Shown here in pieces: positions 1 through 6,659 of a stretch of DNA of 7,612 nt. How positions within the stretch are numbered: position 1 is the stretch's first letter; the number at the start of each line of letters is the position of its first letter. The notes under the pieces were generated by a model. It ran no database searches. It saw only the letters and a program-made list of their open reading frames with translations, and was not told the DNA's origin. Made by a program: the position numbers and the translations under genes. Origin of the DNA: Clostridia bacterium (GTDB lineage Bacteria > Bacillota > Clostridia > Oscillospirales > Acutalibacteraceae); NCBI GenBank assembly GCA_024404065.1, contig JAKSQR010000070.1, forward strand, positions 1 through 7,612, read 5' to 3'.

Positions 1-749
1 TCTTTTCTTGGTGGTATTCTCTGGTATTTTACTGCGGGGTAACCTATTACCATACAGCTTACTACCTTGTGACCCTTAGGAAGCTTGAGCAGATTTTTAA
101 TCTTAGTGCTTACCTTTGCACACATACAGAAGAAACCGCTGTAAAGCACACCAAGGCCCATTGTTTCTGCCATAAGCTCCATATAGCTGCTTGCAAGGCT
201 TGCATTCTGTGTATCTGTGCCGGATACTACTATTACAAGGGGAGCCTTCTTAAAGAAAAAGTCAGGGTCAATTTCAGCATTCTTAAGCACATCGCTGAAG
301 CCTGAGCCTGCCTTTGTGCCAAGCTTAAAAATCTTAACACATTCCTTTTCAATTTCTGTCTGCTTGCTGCCGAGTATTGTGTAGGCAATTTTCTGGCTGT
401 TACCGCCTGTGGGGCAGTATCTGCCTGCTTCAAGTATTTTTGCTATCTTTTCTTCCTCAACGGGCTGGTCTGTAAACTGCCTTATGGAGCGTCTTGACTT
501 CATTGCATTAAGCAGATAGTCGCTGTCAATATCCGTAAGTGAAGCCATTTCACCATTGTCACAGTCATAGCCATTCATGGTGATTGCACCCTTAGGGCAA
601 ACTGCGTAGCAGTGACCGCATTCAATGCAGCCTTTTCTTGCTTCAGCCTTGCCGTTTTCAATAGTAATTGCAAAGGCGGGGCATTCCTTTACGCATAAAC
701 CACAGCCTATGCATTCTTCTTTATTTACATTTATTACTAAATCACTCAT
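1..749 (-). CDS. 4Fe-4S ferredoxin-nitroreductase fusion protein, 3' end cut by window edge
   Basis: Probably an FMN-dependent oxidoreductase of the nitroreductase superfamily that takes electrons through its own ferredoxin domain; the physiological substrate cannot be read from sequence. 249 codons are visible with no stop before the left edge. Residues 1-60 form a two-cluster ferredoxin, with cysteines 13/16/19/23 and 41/44/47/51, each set spaced CxxCxxCxxxCP. The nitroreductase domain follows from about residue 80: RRSIRQF (86-92) is the usual FMN-phosphate-binding start, then CPTGGNSQ, and a GLGVLYSGFF segment near the C-terminus. The visible end (YQRIPPRK) is the kind that finishes these proteins, so probably only about 10-20 residues are missing. 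The start is ATG at 749 with GGAG (760-757) 7 nt upstream. The gene is divergent from the LysR gene, a classic regulator-target arrangement. Family assignment is firm; function is open. Confidence 0.9.
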   Translation of the reverse strand, partial: MSDLVINVNKEECIGCGLCVKECPAFAITIENGKAEARKGCIECGHCYAVCPKGAITMNGYDCDNGEMASLTDIDSDYLLNAMKSRRSIRQFTDQPVEEEKIAKILEAGRYCPTGGNSQKIAYTILGSKQTEIEKECVKIFKLGTKAGSGFSDVLKNAEIDPDFFFKKAPLVIVVSGTDTQNASLASSYMELMAETMGLGVLYSGFFCMCAKVSTKIKNLLKLPKGHKVVSCMVIGYPAVKYQRIPPRK

Positions 750-760
750 CTAAAATCTCC

Positions 761-789
761 TATGTATATTTATGTGAAAATTATACATA
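761..789. promoter_or_regulatory. Candidate operator: inverted repeat over the nitroreductase promoter
   Basis: TATGTATA (761-768) and TATACATA (782-789) are perfect 8-bp inverted arms separated by 13 nt. A further TATGT copy at 771-775 sits exactly 10 bp, about one helical turn, from the first, so there are three copies of the same half-site. The array covers the -10 box, the predicted start and the leader up to the Shine-Dalgarno region of the minus-strand gene. Only the left arm would be fully transcribed, so this is more likely a DNA-level operator than an RNA hairpin. The neighbouring LysR-type protein is the first candidate binder. The region is AT-rich, so chance dyads are possible. 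Confidence 0.45.
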
Positions 790-808
790 TTATTTTTTCG
801 TTATGCAA
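780..808 (-). promoter_or_regulatory. Predicted sigma-A promoter of the ferredoxin-nitroreductase gene
   Basis: Read on the minus strand, a perfect -10 box TATAAT lies at 785-780. A weaker -35, TTGCAT, lies at 808-803 with a 17-nt spacer. Transcription would start near 773, leaving a leader of about 24 nt with GGAG at 760-757. The -10 is strong while the -35 matches the consensus at only three positions, which is typical of a promoter that needs or responds to a regulator. The inverted repeat at 761-789 covers the -10 box and start point. Confidence 0.6.
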
Positions 809-829
809 TAGTATTCTACCTATAAATAA

Positions 830-858
830 TTGATAATGCAGGATTTTTGTGCTATTAT
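830..858 (+). promoter_or_regulatory. Predicted sigma-A promoter of the LysR-type regulator gene
   Basis: TTGATA (830-835) is a good -35 and TATTAT (853-858) a good -10, separated by 17 nt. The start point would fall near 865, giving a short leader of about 18 nt that contains the Shine-Dalgarno-like AGGTGAG just before the ATG at 883. This promoter and the minus-strand promoter are back to back, with their -35 boxes about 21 bp apart, so one bound regulator could affect both. Confidence 0.6.
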
Positions 859-882
859 TTTGAAAAAAGGGCAGGTGAGTAA

Positions 883-1803
883 ATGAATATTCTACATATG
901 AAATATGCAGTAGAGGTTGCAGATGCAGGCTCAATAAACAAGGCAGCAGAGTTATTATATATTGCACAGCCAAACTTAAGCCGTTGTATTAAGTCACTTG
1001 AGGCAGAGCTTGGCATTGCTATTTTTGACCGCTCATCAAAGGGTATGGGTCTTACCCCTGAGGGTGAGGAATTTATCGGCTACGCCAAAAACATACTTTC
1101 ACGTATTGATGATGTGGAAAAAATGTATAAAGAGGGCAAGCAGGCAAAGCAGAAATTCTCTATTTCTGTGCCAAGGTCAAGCTACATTTCTCACGCCTTT
1201 CAGAAGTTTGCTGAAAGTTTAGGCGAAGACCCTGTTGAAATTTTTTATAAGGAAACAAACTCCAGCCGTGCTATCAAGAATATTCTTACTGCCGATTATA
1301 AACTTGGCATTATAAGATATGCCATAAACTATGACCCCTACTTTAAGGCAAGCCTTGAGGAGAAAAACCTTGAGGGCGGAGTTATAGCAGAGTTTCACTA
1401 TGTGCTTTTAACCCATAGGGATAGCGACCTTGCAAAAATGGAGACAGTACATTTCAGTGACCTTACTTCAAAAATTGAAATTGCTCACGCAGACCCCTAT
1501 GTGCCTTCATTATCACTCTCGCAGGTGCGTAAGGAGGAGCTGCCCTCAGATATACCAAGAGTAATTTATGTTTTTGAGAGGGCAAGCCAGTATGAGGTGC
1601 TTTCCTCTAACCCTGATACCTTTATGTGGGTATCTCCCGTGCCTCAGGAAACTCTTGACCGCTATGGTCTTGTAATGATAGACTGCCCCGATAACACCAA
1701 GATTTATAAGGATGTTTTAATTCATCATAAAGATTACGTGCTTACAGACCTTGATAAGGCATTTATTACTGAGCTTAGTAATTCAAAGCGTCAGTGCTTA
1801 TAA
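883..1803 (+). CDS. LysR-type transcriptional regulator
   Basis: A DNA-binding regulator of the LysR family, 306 residues, the usual full length. Residues 1-60 form the winged helix-turn-helix: AGSINKAAELL (15-25), then AQPNLSRCIKSLE (28-40) as recognition helix, LGIAIFDR (43-50), and LTPEG (57-61) at the wing. A linker helix runs to about residue 85, followed by the two-lobed effector-binding region from about 90 to the end. The effector is not predictable from sequence. The start is ATG at 883, preceded by AGGTGAG about 5 nt away. It is divergent from the ferredoxin-nitroreductase gene, so that gene is the probable target along with its own promoter. It runs convergent to the hydrogenase operon and shares its terminator; nothing seen here shows that it controls that operon. 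Confidence 0.93.
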   Translation: MNILHMKYAVEVADAGSINKAAELLYIAQPNLSRCIKSLEAELGIAIFDRSSKGMGLTPEGEEFIGYAKNILSRIDDVEKMYKEGKQAKQKFSISVPRSSYISHAFQKFAESLGEDPVEIFYKETNSSRAIKNILTADYKLGIIRYAINYDPYFKASLEEKNLEGGVIAEFHYVLLTHRDSDLAKMETVHFSDLTSKIEIAHADPYVPSLSLSQVRKEELPSDIPRVIYVFERASQYEVLSSNPDTFMWVSPVPQETLDRYGLVMIDCPDNTKIYKDVLIHHKDYVLTDLDKAFITELSNSKRQCL

Positions 1804-1819
1804 TTCTATATAATGCAAA

Positions 1820-1856
1820 ACACACCTCTCCGAAATGGAAAGGTGTGTATTTTTTT
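1820..1856. terminator. Rho-independent terminator, shared by two convergent genes
   Basis: ACACACCT (1820-1827) pairs perfectly with AGGTGTGT (1841-1848). After one C/A mismatch, TCC (1829-1831) pairs with GGA (1837-1839), closing a GAAAT loop. On the plus strand a run of seven T (1850-1856) follows, a strong terminator for the LysR gene 17 nt after its stop. On the minus strand the same stem starts 6 nt after the group B hydrogenase stop codon and is followed by only four T, so it is probably a weaker terminator for the hydrogenase operon. The hydrogenase stop (1857-1855) lies within the T tract. Confidence 0.85.
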
Positions 1857-3285
1857 ACAGATTAAGTACGGTAAGGCTGTCAAGAATGCTCTTTTCCATA
1901 GCCTCCATACCATATTTGTCAACATCAGCTTTGTTCTTATCTCCGTGAGTCATACAGCCCGCACCGTTTATGCAACCGCCAAGGCAAGCCATACCTTCTA
2001 TAAAGTTAGCATCAAGCAGATTTTTGCTCTTTTTAAGTAAGGCAAGCTTACAAGCCTCTATGCCGTCACAAACCTGAGGCTTAAGTTCAAAGGTCTTGTC
2101 AAGCTCCTGCTCTTTGAGTGCCTGAGCAACTGCGTCTGAAAGACCGCCGCTTCTTGCAAAGATTCTGCCGTAGTAGGATGCATTATCAAGTACGTCTTCC
2201 TCAAGCTCTGAAAGCTCAATTTCACGGCTGTCAAACAGTGCCTGAAGCTCCTCAAAGGTAAGCACCACATCTACGTAGGGCTTAACCTCATCCTTCTGTA
2301 CCTCAGCCTTCTTTGCAGTACATGGGCCAATGAAAATAACCTTTGAATTGGAGTCAGTTTTCTTAATATATCTTGCTGTTACACCCATAGGTGAAAGGTT
2401 GTGTGAGATATAAGGAATCATATCCTTCTGATGCTTATGAATAAACTCAACATAAGCAGGGCAGCAGGAGTTAGTAAGGAAGCCTTTTTCAACAAGCTCA
2501 TTAGACTCAGCATAAGCAACCATATCTGCACCGAGGGCGGCTTCAATTACTGTGTGGAAGCCAAGCTTTTTAAGGCCTGTAATAGCCTGACCTAATGTGG
2601 CAAATGAAAACTGGCTGCTGATTGAGGGGGCAACCACTGCGTAAACCTTGTAGTTCTTTCCGTTTTCGCTTTCTTTAAGTATCTTAACTGCATCTGTGAT
2701 AAATGACTTATCTGTAATAGCACCGAAGGGGCACTGATATACGCAGGCACCACAGCTTATACACTTATCGTAATTTATAAGTGCAGCTTTGTTTTCATCC
2801 ATGCTGATTGCCTTTACCTTGCAGGCATTCTGGCAGGGGCGCTTACGCTTTACAATAGCGGTGAAGGGGCAAGCCTTTGCGCAGGCACCACATTCCTTAC
2901 ACTTTGATTTATCAATGTGTGAAACGTGATTTTCGTCAAATGAGATTGCACCAAAACGGCATACATCCTCACATCTGTTTGCAAGGCAGCCACGGCAGGC
3001 GTTTGTAACCTCATAACCACTTACGGGGCACTCATCACAGGCAATGTCAATTACCTGAATAACATTCTTATTATCCTTATTGCCACCCATAGCAAGCTTT
3101 ACTCTTTCACCAAGTATTGCACGCTCCTTATAAACGCAGCAACGCATAGTGGGAGTGTTGCCGGGTATAAGTGTTTTGGGGATATCAAAAATATTATCGT
3201 AAAGGGTGCCTTCCCACTCAAGGCGGGAAACCTCACGAAGCACTTTGTATTTAAGATACTGAACCTTTGTGTCAAATTTACGCAT
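1855..3285 (-). CDS. hydA2: Group B monomeric [FeFe]-hydrogenase (HydA2 type)
   Basis: Catalytic [FeFe]-hydrogenase, 476 residues, predicted to reduce protons to H2 with reduced ferredoxin in the cytoplasm (no signal peptide or membrane segment). The H-cluster motifs are all present: NSCCPAY (272-278), IGPCTAKKAE (319-328), and EGMACLGGCINGAGC (430-444). Expected cluster ligands are C275, C322, C433 and C437, with C274 as the proton-transfer cysteine. GPC in place of the MPC of group A enzymes, and the N-terminal RCCVYKERA (48-56) with DECP (84-87), fit group B. The N-terminal region is cysteine-rich: motifs at 97/100/105/109, 129/132/135/139 and 175/178/181/185, plus C151 and C155. The start is ATG at 3285 with GAGG 7 nt upstream; it lies 12 nt after the phosphatase gene. 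The symbol follows the R. albus gene; there the adjacent hydA2 product is ferredoxin-dependent. Confidence 0.92.
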   Translation of the reverse strand: MRKFDTKVQYLKYKVLREVSRLEWEGTLYDNIFDIPKTLIPGNTPTMRCCVYKERAILGERVKLAMGGNKDNKNVIQVIDIACDECPVSGYEVTNACRGCLANRCEDVCRFGAISFDENHVSHIDKSKCKECGACAKACPFTAIVKRKRPCQNACKVKAISMDENKAALINYDKCISCGACVYQCPFGAITDKSFITDAVKILKESENGKNYKVYAVVAPSISSQFSFATLGQAITGLKKLGFHTVIEAALGADMVAYAESNELVEKGFLTNSCCPAYVEFIHKHQKDMIPYISHNLSPMGVTARYIKKTDSNSKVIFIGPCTAKKAEVQKDEVKPYVDVVLTFEELQALFDSREIELSELEEDVLDNASYYGRIFARSGGLSDAVAQALKEQELDKTFELKPQVCDGIEACKLALLKKSKNLLDANFIEGMACLGGCINGAGCMTHGDKNKADVDKYGMEAMEKSILDSLTVLNL

Positions 3286-3297
3286 ATTTTTTCCTCA

Positions 3298-4470
3298 TTA
3301 GAAATAACTTACTTTAATTCTTTTGCCCATCTGTCTGAGGCATTTTGAAAGCTCATCTACCAGATTCATCTTGATATTAAAGTTAATCGGCAGGTCAGGA
3401 TTCTGATGGGCAGGGTTAATTGCTTTACCTACATAAAAGTTTATATCTGTAGCTTCTTCAAAAAGAAGTCGGCTTATTCTGCAGGCAGCATCTTTTTTGA
3501 AATTCCATGTTTCGTAATGCTGATTTTCACCAAGGTAATCCTTAGCGTATTCAAGCACACGGTTAATGGTGATAACACCCTCTGTTACAAGGTCTACACC
3601 CTCAATCTCTGCAATAGGGGGTATATCAGACTTTTCGTAATTAAGAGTAGGCTTAATTGGCTTGCCAAGATATTTAGCAGCAATAGATGATGTAGTGCCA
3701 CCGCACACAATGTGCTTGCCTTCCTTTGAGAAGAAGAGGCTCATCATTCTGTCACCATCATCACGGTTATAGGGAGGACCGAAGAGGAGATTCATAGGCT
3801 CTCTCTTACGTACCTTTATAACGCAGGCTGTTGCATCGTCGCCGGGCTTTTCGCCATAGAGCTTAAAGCACTCATCAACAAGCATAGTGGATATTGTTTT
3901 AGCAGTATATCCACCTGCAGCAACAACCTCAAGGTAATCAATAATATCTGCTAATTTCCAGCCGAAATTATAAGCAAGACCAATACCTGCATGGGGGCAA
4001 CCATCACTCATAGCAACAAAAATATCATCCTCCTGAATTCTGATAGAGGAGCGGAAAATCTTTTTGCCGCCAATGTTCATTTCTGTTTTATCATATTCGT
4101 AGTTTTTGCCATCTCTGAGCATAACAACCTGAGGGTTATCATACTGTATAAGCTCCACAAATTCATTATTTTTAATTTCCATAATAGTGAATGTGGAGTA
4201 GGCAACACCACGCACTGAGCAAACGGGCAGGGTAGCAGCAATAGTTTCTACGCAGTCCTCAAGGCTTAAGCCCTCAGCCATCATAGTGGAGATAATCTTT
4301 GATGTGAGGGTGGAAAGAATGCTTGCCTTTACACCGCTGCCAAGACCATCTGCCAGCACTACCACCGTTGAGTTTTCGTTTTGCTCAACTATATCTACAT
4401 GGTCACCACAAAGCTGCTCACCATAGTGGTTTACGCTTTTGTAACCAATTTCAGCACATAAATCATTCAT
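3298..4470 (-). CDS. SpoIIE/PP2C-type phosphatase with an extra C-terminal domain
   Basis: Predicted metal-dependent serine/threonine protein phosphatase, 390 residues, cytoplasmic. The SpoIIE/PP2C catalytic domain spans about residues 5-220. Visible metal-site signatures are CGDHVD (21-26, D23), LADGLGSG (39-46, D41), SDGCPHAG (155-162, D156) and GDDATACVIKV (210-220). It has no transmembrane, PAS, GAF or response-regulator domain, so any sensing must come from a partner. Residues from about 225 to 390 form a second domain that I do not recognise, starting near FGPPYNRDDGD. Its start codon lies inside the end of the sensory hydrogenase gene (8-nt overlap), with AAGGAG (4486-4481) placed for it, suggesting coupled translation and equal amounts. 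Family members usually dephosphorylate an anti-anti-sigma protein, but no STAS gene is present here, so the substrate is unknown. Confidence 0.9.
   Translation of the reverse strand: MNDLCAEIGYKSVNHYGEQLCGDHVDIVEQNENSTVVVLADGLGSGVKASILSTLTSKIISTMMAEGLSLEDCVETIAATLPVCSVRGVAYSTFTIMEIKNNEFVELIQYDNPQVVMLRDGKNYEYDKTEMNIGGKKIFRSSIRIQEDDIFVAMSDGCPHAGIGLAYNFGWKLADIIDYLEVVAAGGYTAKTISTMLVDECFKLYGEKPGDDATACVIKVRKREPMNLLFGPPYNRDDGDRMMSLFFSKEGKHIVCGGTTSSIAAKYLGKPIKPTLNYEKSDIPPIAEIEGVDLVTEGVITINRVLEYAKDYLGENQHYETWNFKKDAACRISRLLFEEATDINFYVGKAINPAHQNPDLPINFNIKMNLVDELSKCLRQMGKRIKVSYF
4463..4470 (-). other. Eight-base gene overlap, hydS into phosphatase
   Basis: The hydS stop codon (TGA, 4465-4463) lies downstream of the phosphatase ATG (4470-4468), within the sequence ATGAATGA on the minus strand. 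The phosphatase Shine-Dalgarno AAGGAG (4486-4481) is inside hydS, 10 nt before its ATG. Such overlaps usually give coupled translation and often join proteins that act in one complex. Confidence 0.85.
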
Positions 4471-6133
4471 TGGTTATGCTCTCCTTAAGCTTAGCAAGTG
4501 CAATTTTGGTTTCTGCTGCTGTTTCGCCTAAAAGTGAGGCAATTTCCTGAACGATGCGCATCTGCTTATCAACAACCTTATCTGCAATTTCTACAGTCTG
4601 GCGGCTGATATTTTCTTTCTTATCACGCTCTGTCTGCTCATCAGTAACATCACGCATAATGCAAAGTATGATGTGATACTCTGTATCGTATACAATAGTC
4701 TGCTCAACATACTTTTTGTACTCTGCAAGGTAAACCTTCTGGTCGTTTATGCTGTTGCCTGTGTTTTTAACCTGAAGGAATGGCTGTGGGTCAAGTATTC
4801 TTACAACCTGCTCGCCAAGTACATCTGATGCATATCTGATATTCATAATCTTACGGGCAGCATTATTAACCTGCTGTACCTCAAGATTTTCGTTAAGCAC
4901 GATAATTCCGTTAGGAGTATTATTGACAATATTGAATGAGAAGCTCTCTGCCTTATCCTTAAGGAAGGGGAGACACATGGAGATTTCAGCCTTGCCCTGA
5001 TATACTGCAATAGCCTTTTCACGGCAGGTGTTATAGCCACAGCAACCGCAGTTAAGCTCATCAGATGGCTTGAATTTACCCATCTCACGAAGTATTGTCA
5101 TTATTTCATAGTCATCAGGCATTTTTCTGCCTGGGTCAATCATAGCAAAGGATTTCTTCATTGAGATAGAGTCAGGCTGTGTAACATCAAAATCCTTGCC
5201 TCCTGCATAGTTAGCAACCGCCATATAATCCTTTAATGGGCTGTGCTTTTCCATTACAGGGCCGTTAATACAGCTGCCTACGCAGGCGGACATCTCAATA
5301 AAGCAATTATGAACTTTACCCTCTTCAATTTCTTTAAGGGCTTTAATACAATTCTCTACACCGTCAATTGCAATGTATGAGTAGCCGGGCATATCTAATG
5401 CCATAGTCTTTAATACACCGCCTGTGGTGGGGAAGAAACGTGCCTTTGTGTTTTCGTCAGAATCCATCTCTTTTATAAGCTGAATATTCTCTGCCTCAAA
5501 CCATTCTGTAAGCTCCTCATAAGTGAGTACAGCATCAACAATATCACCATACATCTCTGCTTCGTTTTTCTTTGAAACGCAGGGACCAATAAATACTGTT
5601 TTAGCTTCAGGATTTCTGCGCTTTATATCCTTACAATGTGCAAGCATAGGTGAATCTACATCTGCAAGGTAAGGAATTTCGCTGGGGAAATACTTCTGAA
5701 CAAGCAGGTTTACTGAGTGACAGCAGGTTGAGATAATAATATCCTTATTATCTTCCTTTATCATTCTTTCGTACTCAGTTTTAACCATTGTAGCGCCAAT
5801 GGCAGTTTCCTCAACATCAGCAAAGCCAAGCTTTTTAAGTGCATTTGTCATAGATGCAATACCTATGCCGTCATAGTTTGCAATAAATGAAGGTGCAAGG
5901 CTTACAATAACAGGGTCGCCTGTCTGAAGAAGCACCTTAACCTTTTCAACCTCGCTTACAATCTGCTTTGCATTCTGTGGGCATACTACAAAGCACTGAC
6001 CACAAAGAATACACTCATTTTCTACAATATGTGCCTGGTTGCCTGAAAATCTTATGGATTTAATAGGGCAATGGCGGATACACTTATAGCAGTTTTTACA
6101 GTTTGATTTTTTAAGAGTCATACAGCCGGGCAT
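4463..6133 (-). CDS. hydS: PAS-containing sensory group C [FeFe]-hydrogenase (HydS type)
   Basis: Putative H2 or redox sensor, 556 residues, cytoplasmic. In order: a two-cluster ferredoxin domain (C12/C15/C18/C22 and C41/C44/C47/C51); an H-cluster domain with STCCHS (135-140), IGPCVSKKNE (182-191) and EMSACVGSCINGP (280-292); a one-cluster Fe-S domain with C362, C365, C370 and C387, spaced as in the CGYNTC family; a PAS domain from about 395 to 500; and a charged, probably helical tail (500-556). There is no kinase, cyclase or DNA-binding output domain. The STCCH and GPC motifs with a PAS domain mark group C, the putatively sensory class. GGAGGG (6147-6142) sits 8 nt before the ATG, inside the upstream ferredoxin gene. 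The phosphatase gene overlaps its 3' end. In R. albus the equivalent hydS shares a transcript with hydA2, a kinase, a phosphatase and the aldehyde/alcohol dehydrogenase. Confidence 0.93.
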   Translation of the reverse strand: MPGCMTLKKSNCKNCYKCIRHCPIKSIRFSGNQAHIVENECILCGQCFVVCPQNAKQIVSEVEKVKVLLQTGDPVIVSLAPSFIANYDGIGIASMTNALKKLGFADVEETAIGATMVKTEYERMIKEDNKDIIISTCCHSVNLLVQKYFPSEIPYLADVDSPMLAHCKDIKRRNPEAKTVFIGPCVSKKNEAEMYGDIVDAVLTYEELTEWFEAENIQLIKEMDSDENTKARFFPTTGGVLKTMALDMPGYSYIAIDGVENCIKALKEIEEGKVHNCFIEMSACVGSCINGPVMEKHSPLKDYMAVANYAGGKDFDVTQPDSISMKKSFAMIDPGRKMPDDYEIMTILREMGKFKPSDELNCGCCGYNTCREKAIAVYQGKAEISMCLPFLKDKAESFSFNIVNNTPNGIIVLNENLEVQQVNNAARKIMNIRYASDVLGEQVVRILDPQPFLQVKNTGNSINDQKVYLAEYKKYVEQTIVYDTEYHIILCIMRDVTDEQTERDKKENISRQTVEIADKVVDKQMRIVQEIASLLGETAAETKIALAKLKESITNE

Positions 6134-6134
6134 A

Positions 6135-6401
6135 TCAGTTGCCCTCCTTTACAAGCTTCAGGATTTTATCATTATAAAATTCTTTGAAGGTTTCGGGTGT
6201 GATACCTGTATAGGTAACATCATTTACTATGATAGTAACACCCTCACGGTTACACTGACCTGTGCAGAAACTGCCTGAGAGGATTATGTAATCCTCAAGC
6301 TTCTGCTCCTCAATGTAACCCTGTATCATTTCAACTATTTCCTGTGAGCCTTTAAGGTGACAGGAGCTGCCTATACAAATCTGAACAAAAACACAATCCA
6401 T
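6135..6401 (-). CDS. Thioredoxin-like [2Fe-2S] ferredoxin, second of a tandem pair
   Basis: Small electron carrier of the thioredoxin-like [2Fe-2S] family (the fold of the NuoE/HydC hydrogenase subunit), 88 residues. The four cluster cysteines are C9 and C14 (CIGSSC) and C46 and C50 (CTGQC). The CIGSSCHLKGS segment (9-19) is identical in the upstream neighbour, and the two are clearly paralogues. This copy is longer by a few residues at each end. It lies 3 nt after the first copy, with a weak AAAGG site inside that gene's last codons, so its translation probably depends on coupling. Its TGA stop is one base from the hydS ATG. Unlike NuoE it is not joined to a visible NADH-binding NuoF partner, so its redox partner is unknown; HydS or HydA2 are the likely candidates by position. 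Confidence 0.88.
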   Translation of the reverse strand: MDCVFVQICIGSSCHLKGSQEIVEMIQGYIEEQKLEDYIILSGSFCTGQCNREGVTIIVNDVTYTGITPETFKEFYNDKILKLVKEGN

Positions 6402-6404
6402 AAC

Positions 6405-6644
6405 TTATACCTTTGCAAGAATTTCCTTTTCAAAAAATTCGTCAACTGTTTCAGGGCTTACTGAAAAGAAATTATCATCAACTGTAACGCATACACCCTG
6501 CTGACATTTGCCCATGCAGAATGTACCACCAAGATTAACTTTTTCATTAAGGTCATTTTCAGCAATTTTATACTGAAGCTGCTCAACAACCTTGCGTGAG
6601 CCTTTAAGATGGCAGGAACTGCCGATACAAACTGTTACATTCAT
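6405..6644 (-). CDS. Thioredoxin-like [2Fe-2S] ferredoxin, first of a tandem pair
   Basis: Small [2Fe-2S] electron carrier, 79 residues, of the same thioredoxin-like/NuoE-type family as the next gene. Cluster cysteines are C6 and C11 (CIGSSC) and C43 and C47 (CMGKC); C52 is an extra cysteine not present in the paralogue. It is only the ferredoxin domain, about half the length of a full NuoE subunit, lacking the N-terminal helical part. The start is ATG at 6644 with GGAGG (6657-6653) 8 nt upstream, a strong site, whereas the second copy has a weak one. It lies 15 nt after the kinase gene. It could pass electrons to HydA2 or link a diaphorase to HydS; this is inferred from position only. Confidence 0.88.
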   Translation of the reverse strand: MNVTVCIGSSCHLKGSRKVVEQLQYKIAENDLNEKVNLGGTFCMGKCQQGVCVTVDDNFFSVSPETVDEFFEKEILAKV

Positions 6645-6659
6645 TGAGATAACCTCCGA

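Noticed and set aside
69..305. Plus-strand open frame of 78 residues
   Set aside because: It lies antisense to the ferredoxin-nitroreductase gene, has no ribosome-binding site worth noting, and its protein has no recognisable pattern.
771..789. Rex or FNR/CRP operator in the nitroreductase promoter
   Set aside because: TATGTGAAAATTATACATA is partly symmetrical, but the spacing and half-sites do not match the Rex (TTGTTAA-N4-TTAACAA) or CRP/FNR consensus well enough.
1813..2040. Plus-strand open frame of 75 residues after the LysR gene
   Set aside because: It starts just ahead of the terminator stem, runs through the hairpin and lies antisense to the conserved C-terminal part of the hydrogenase; a shadow frame.
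1855..3285. Group A (CpI-like) or bifurcating HydA hydrogenase
   Set aside because: There is no N-terminal [2Fe-2S] domain, motif 2 is GPC rather than MPC, and no NuoF-like HydB gene is adjacent.
3406..4550. Three plus-strand open frames of 75-94 residues opposite the phosphatase
   Set aside because: All are antisense to a well-supported gene, with no plausible start signal and no family resemblance.
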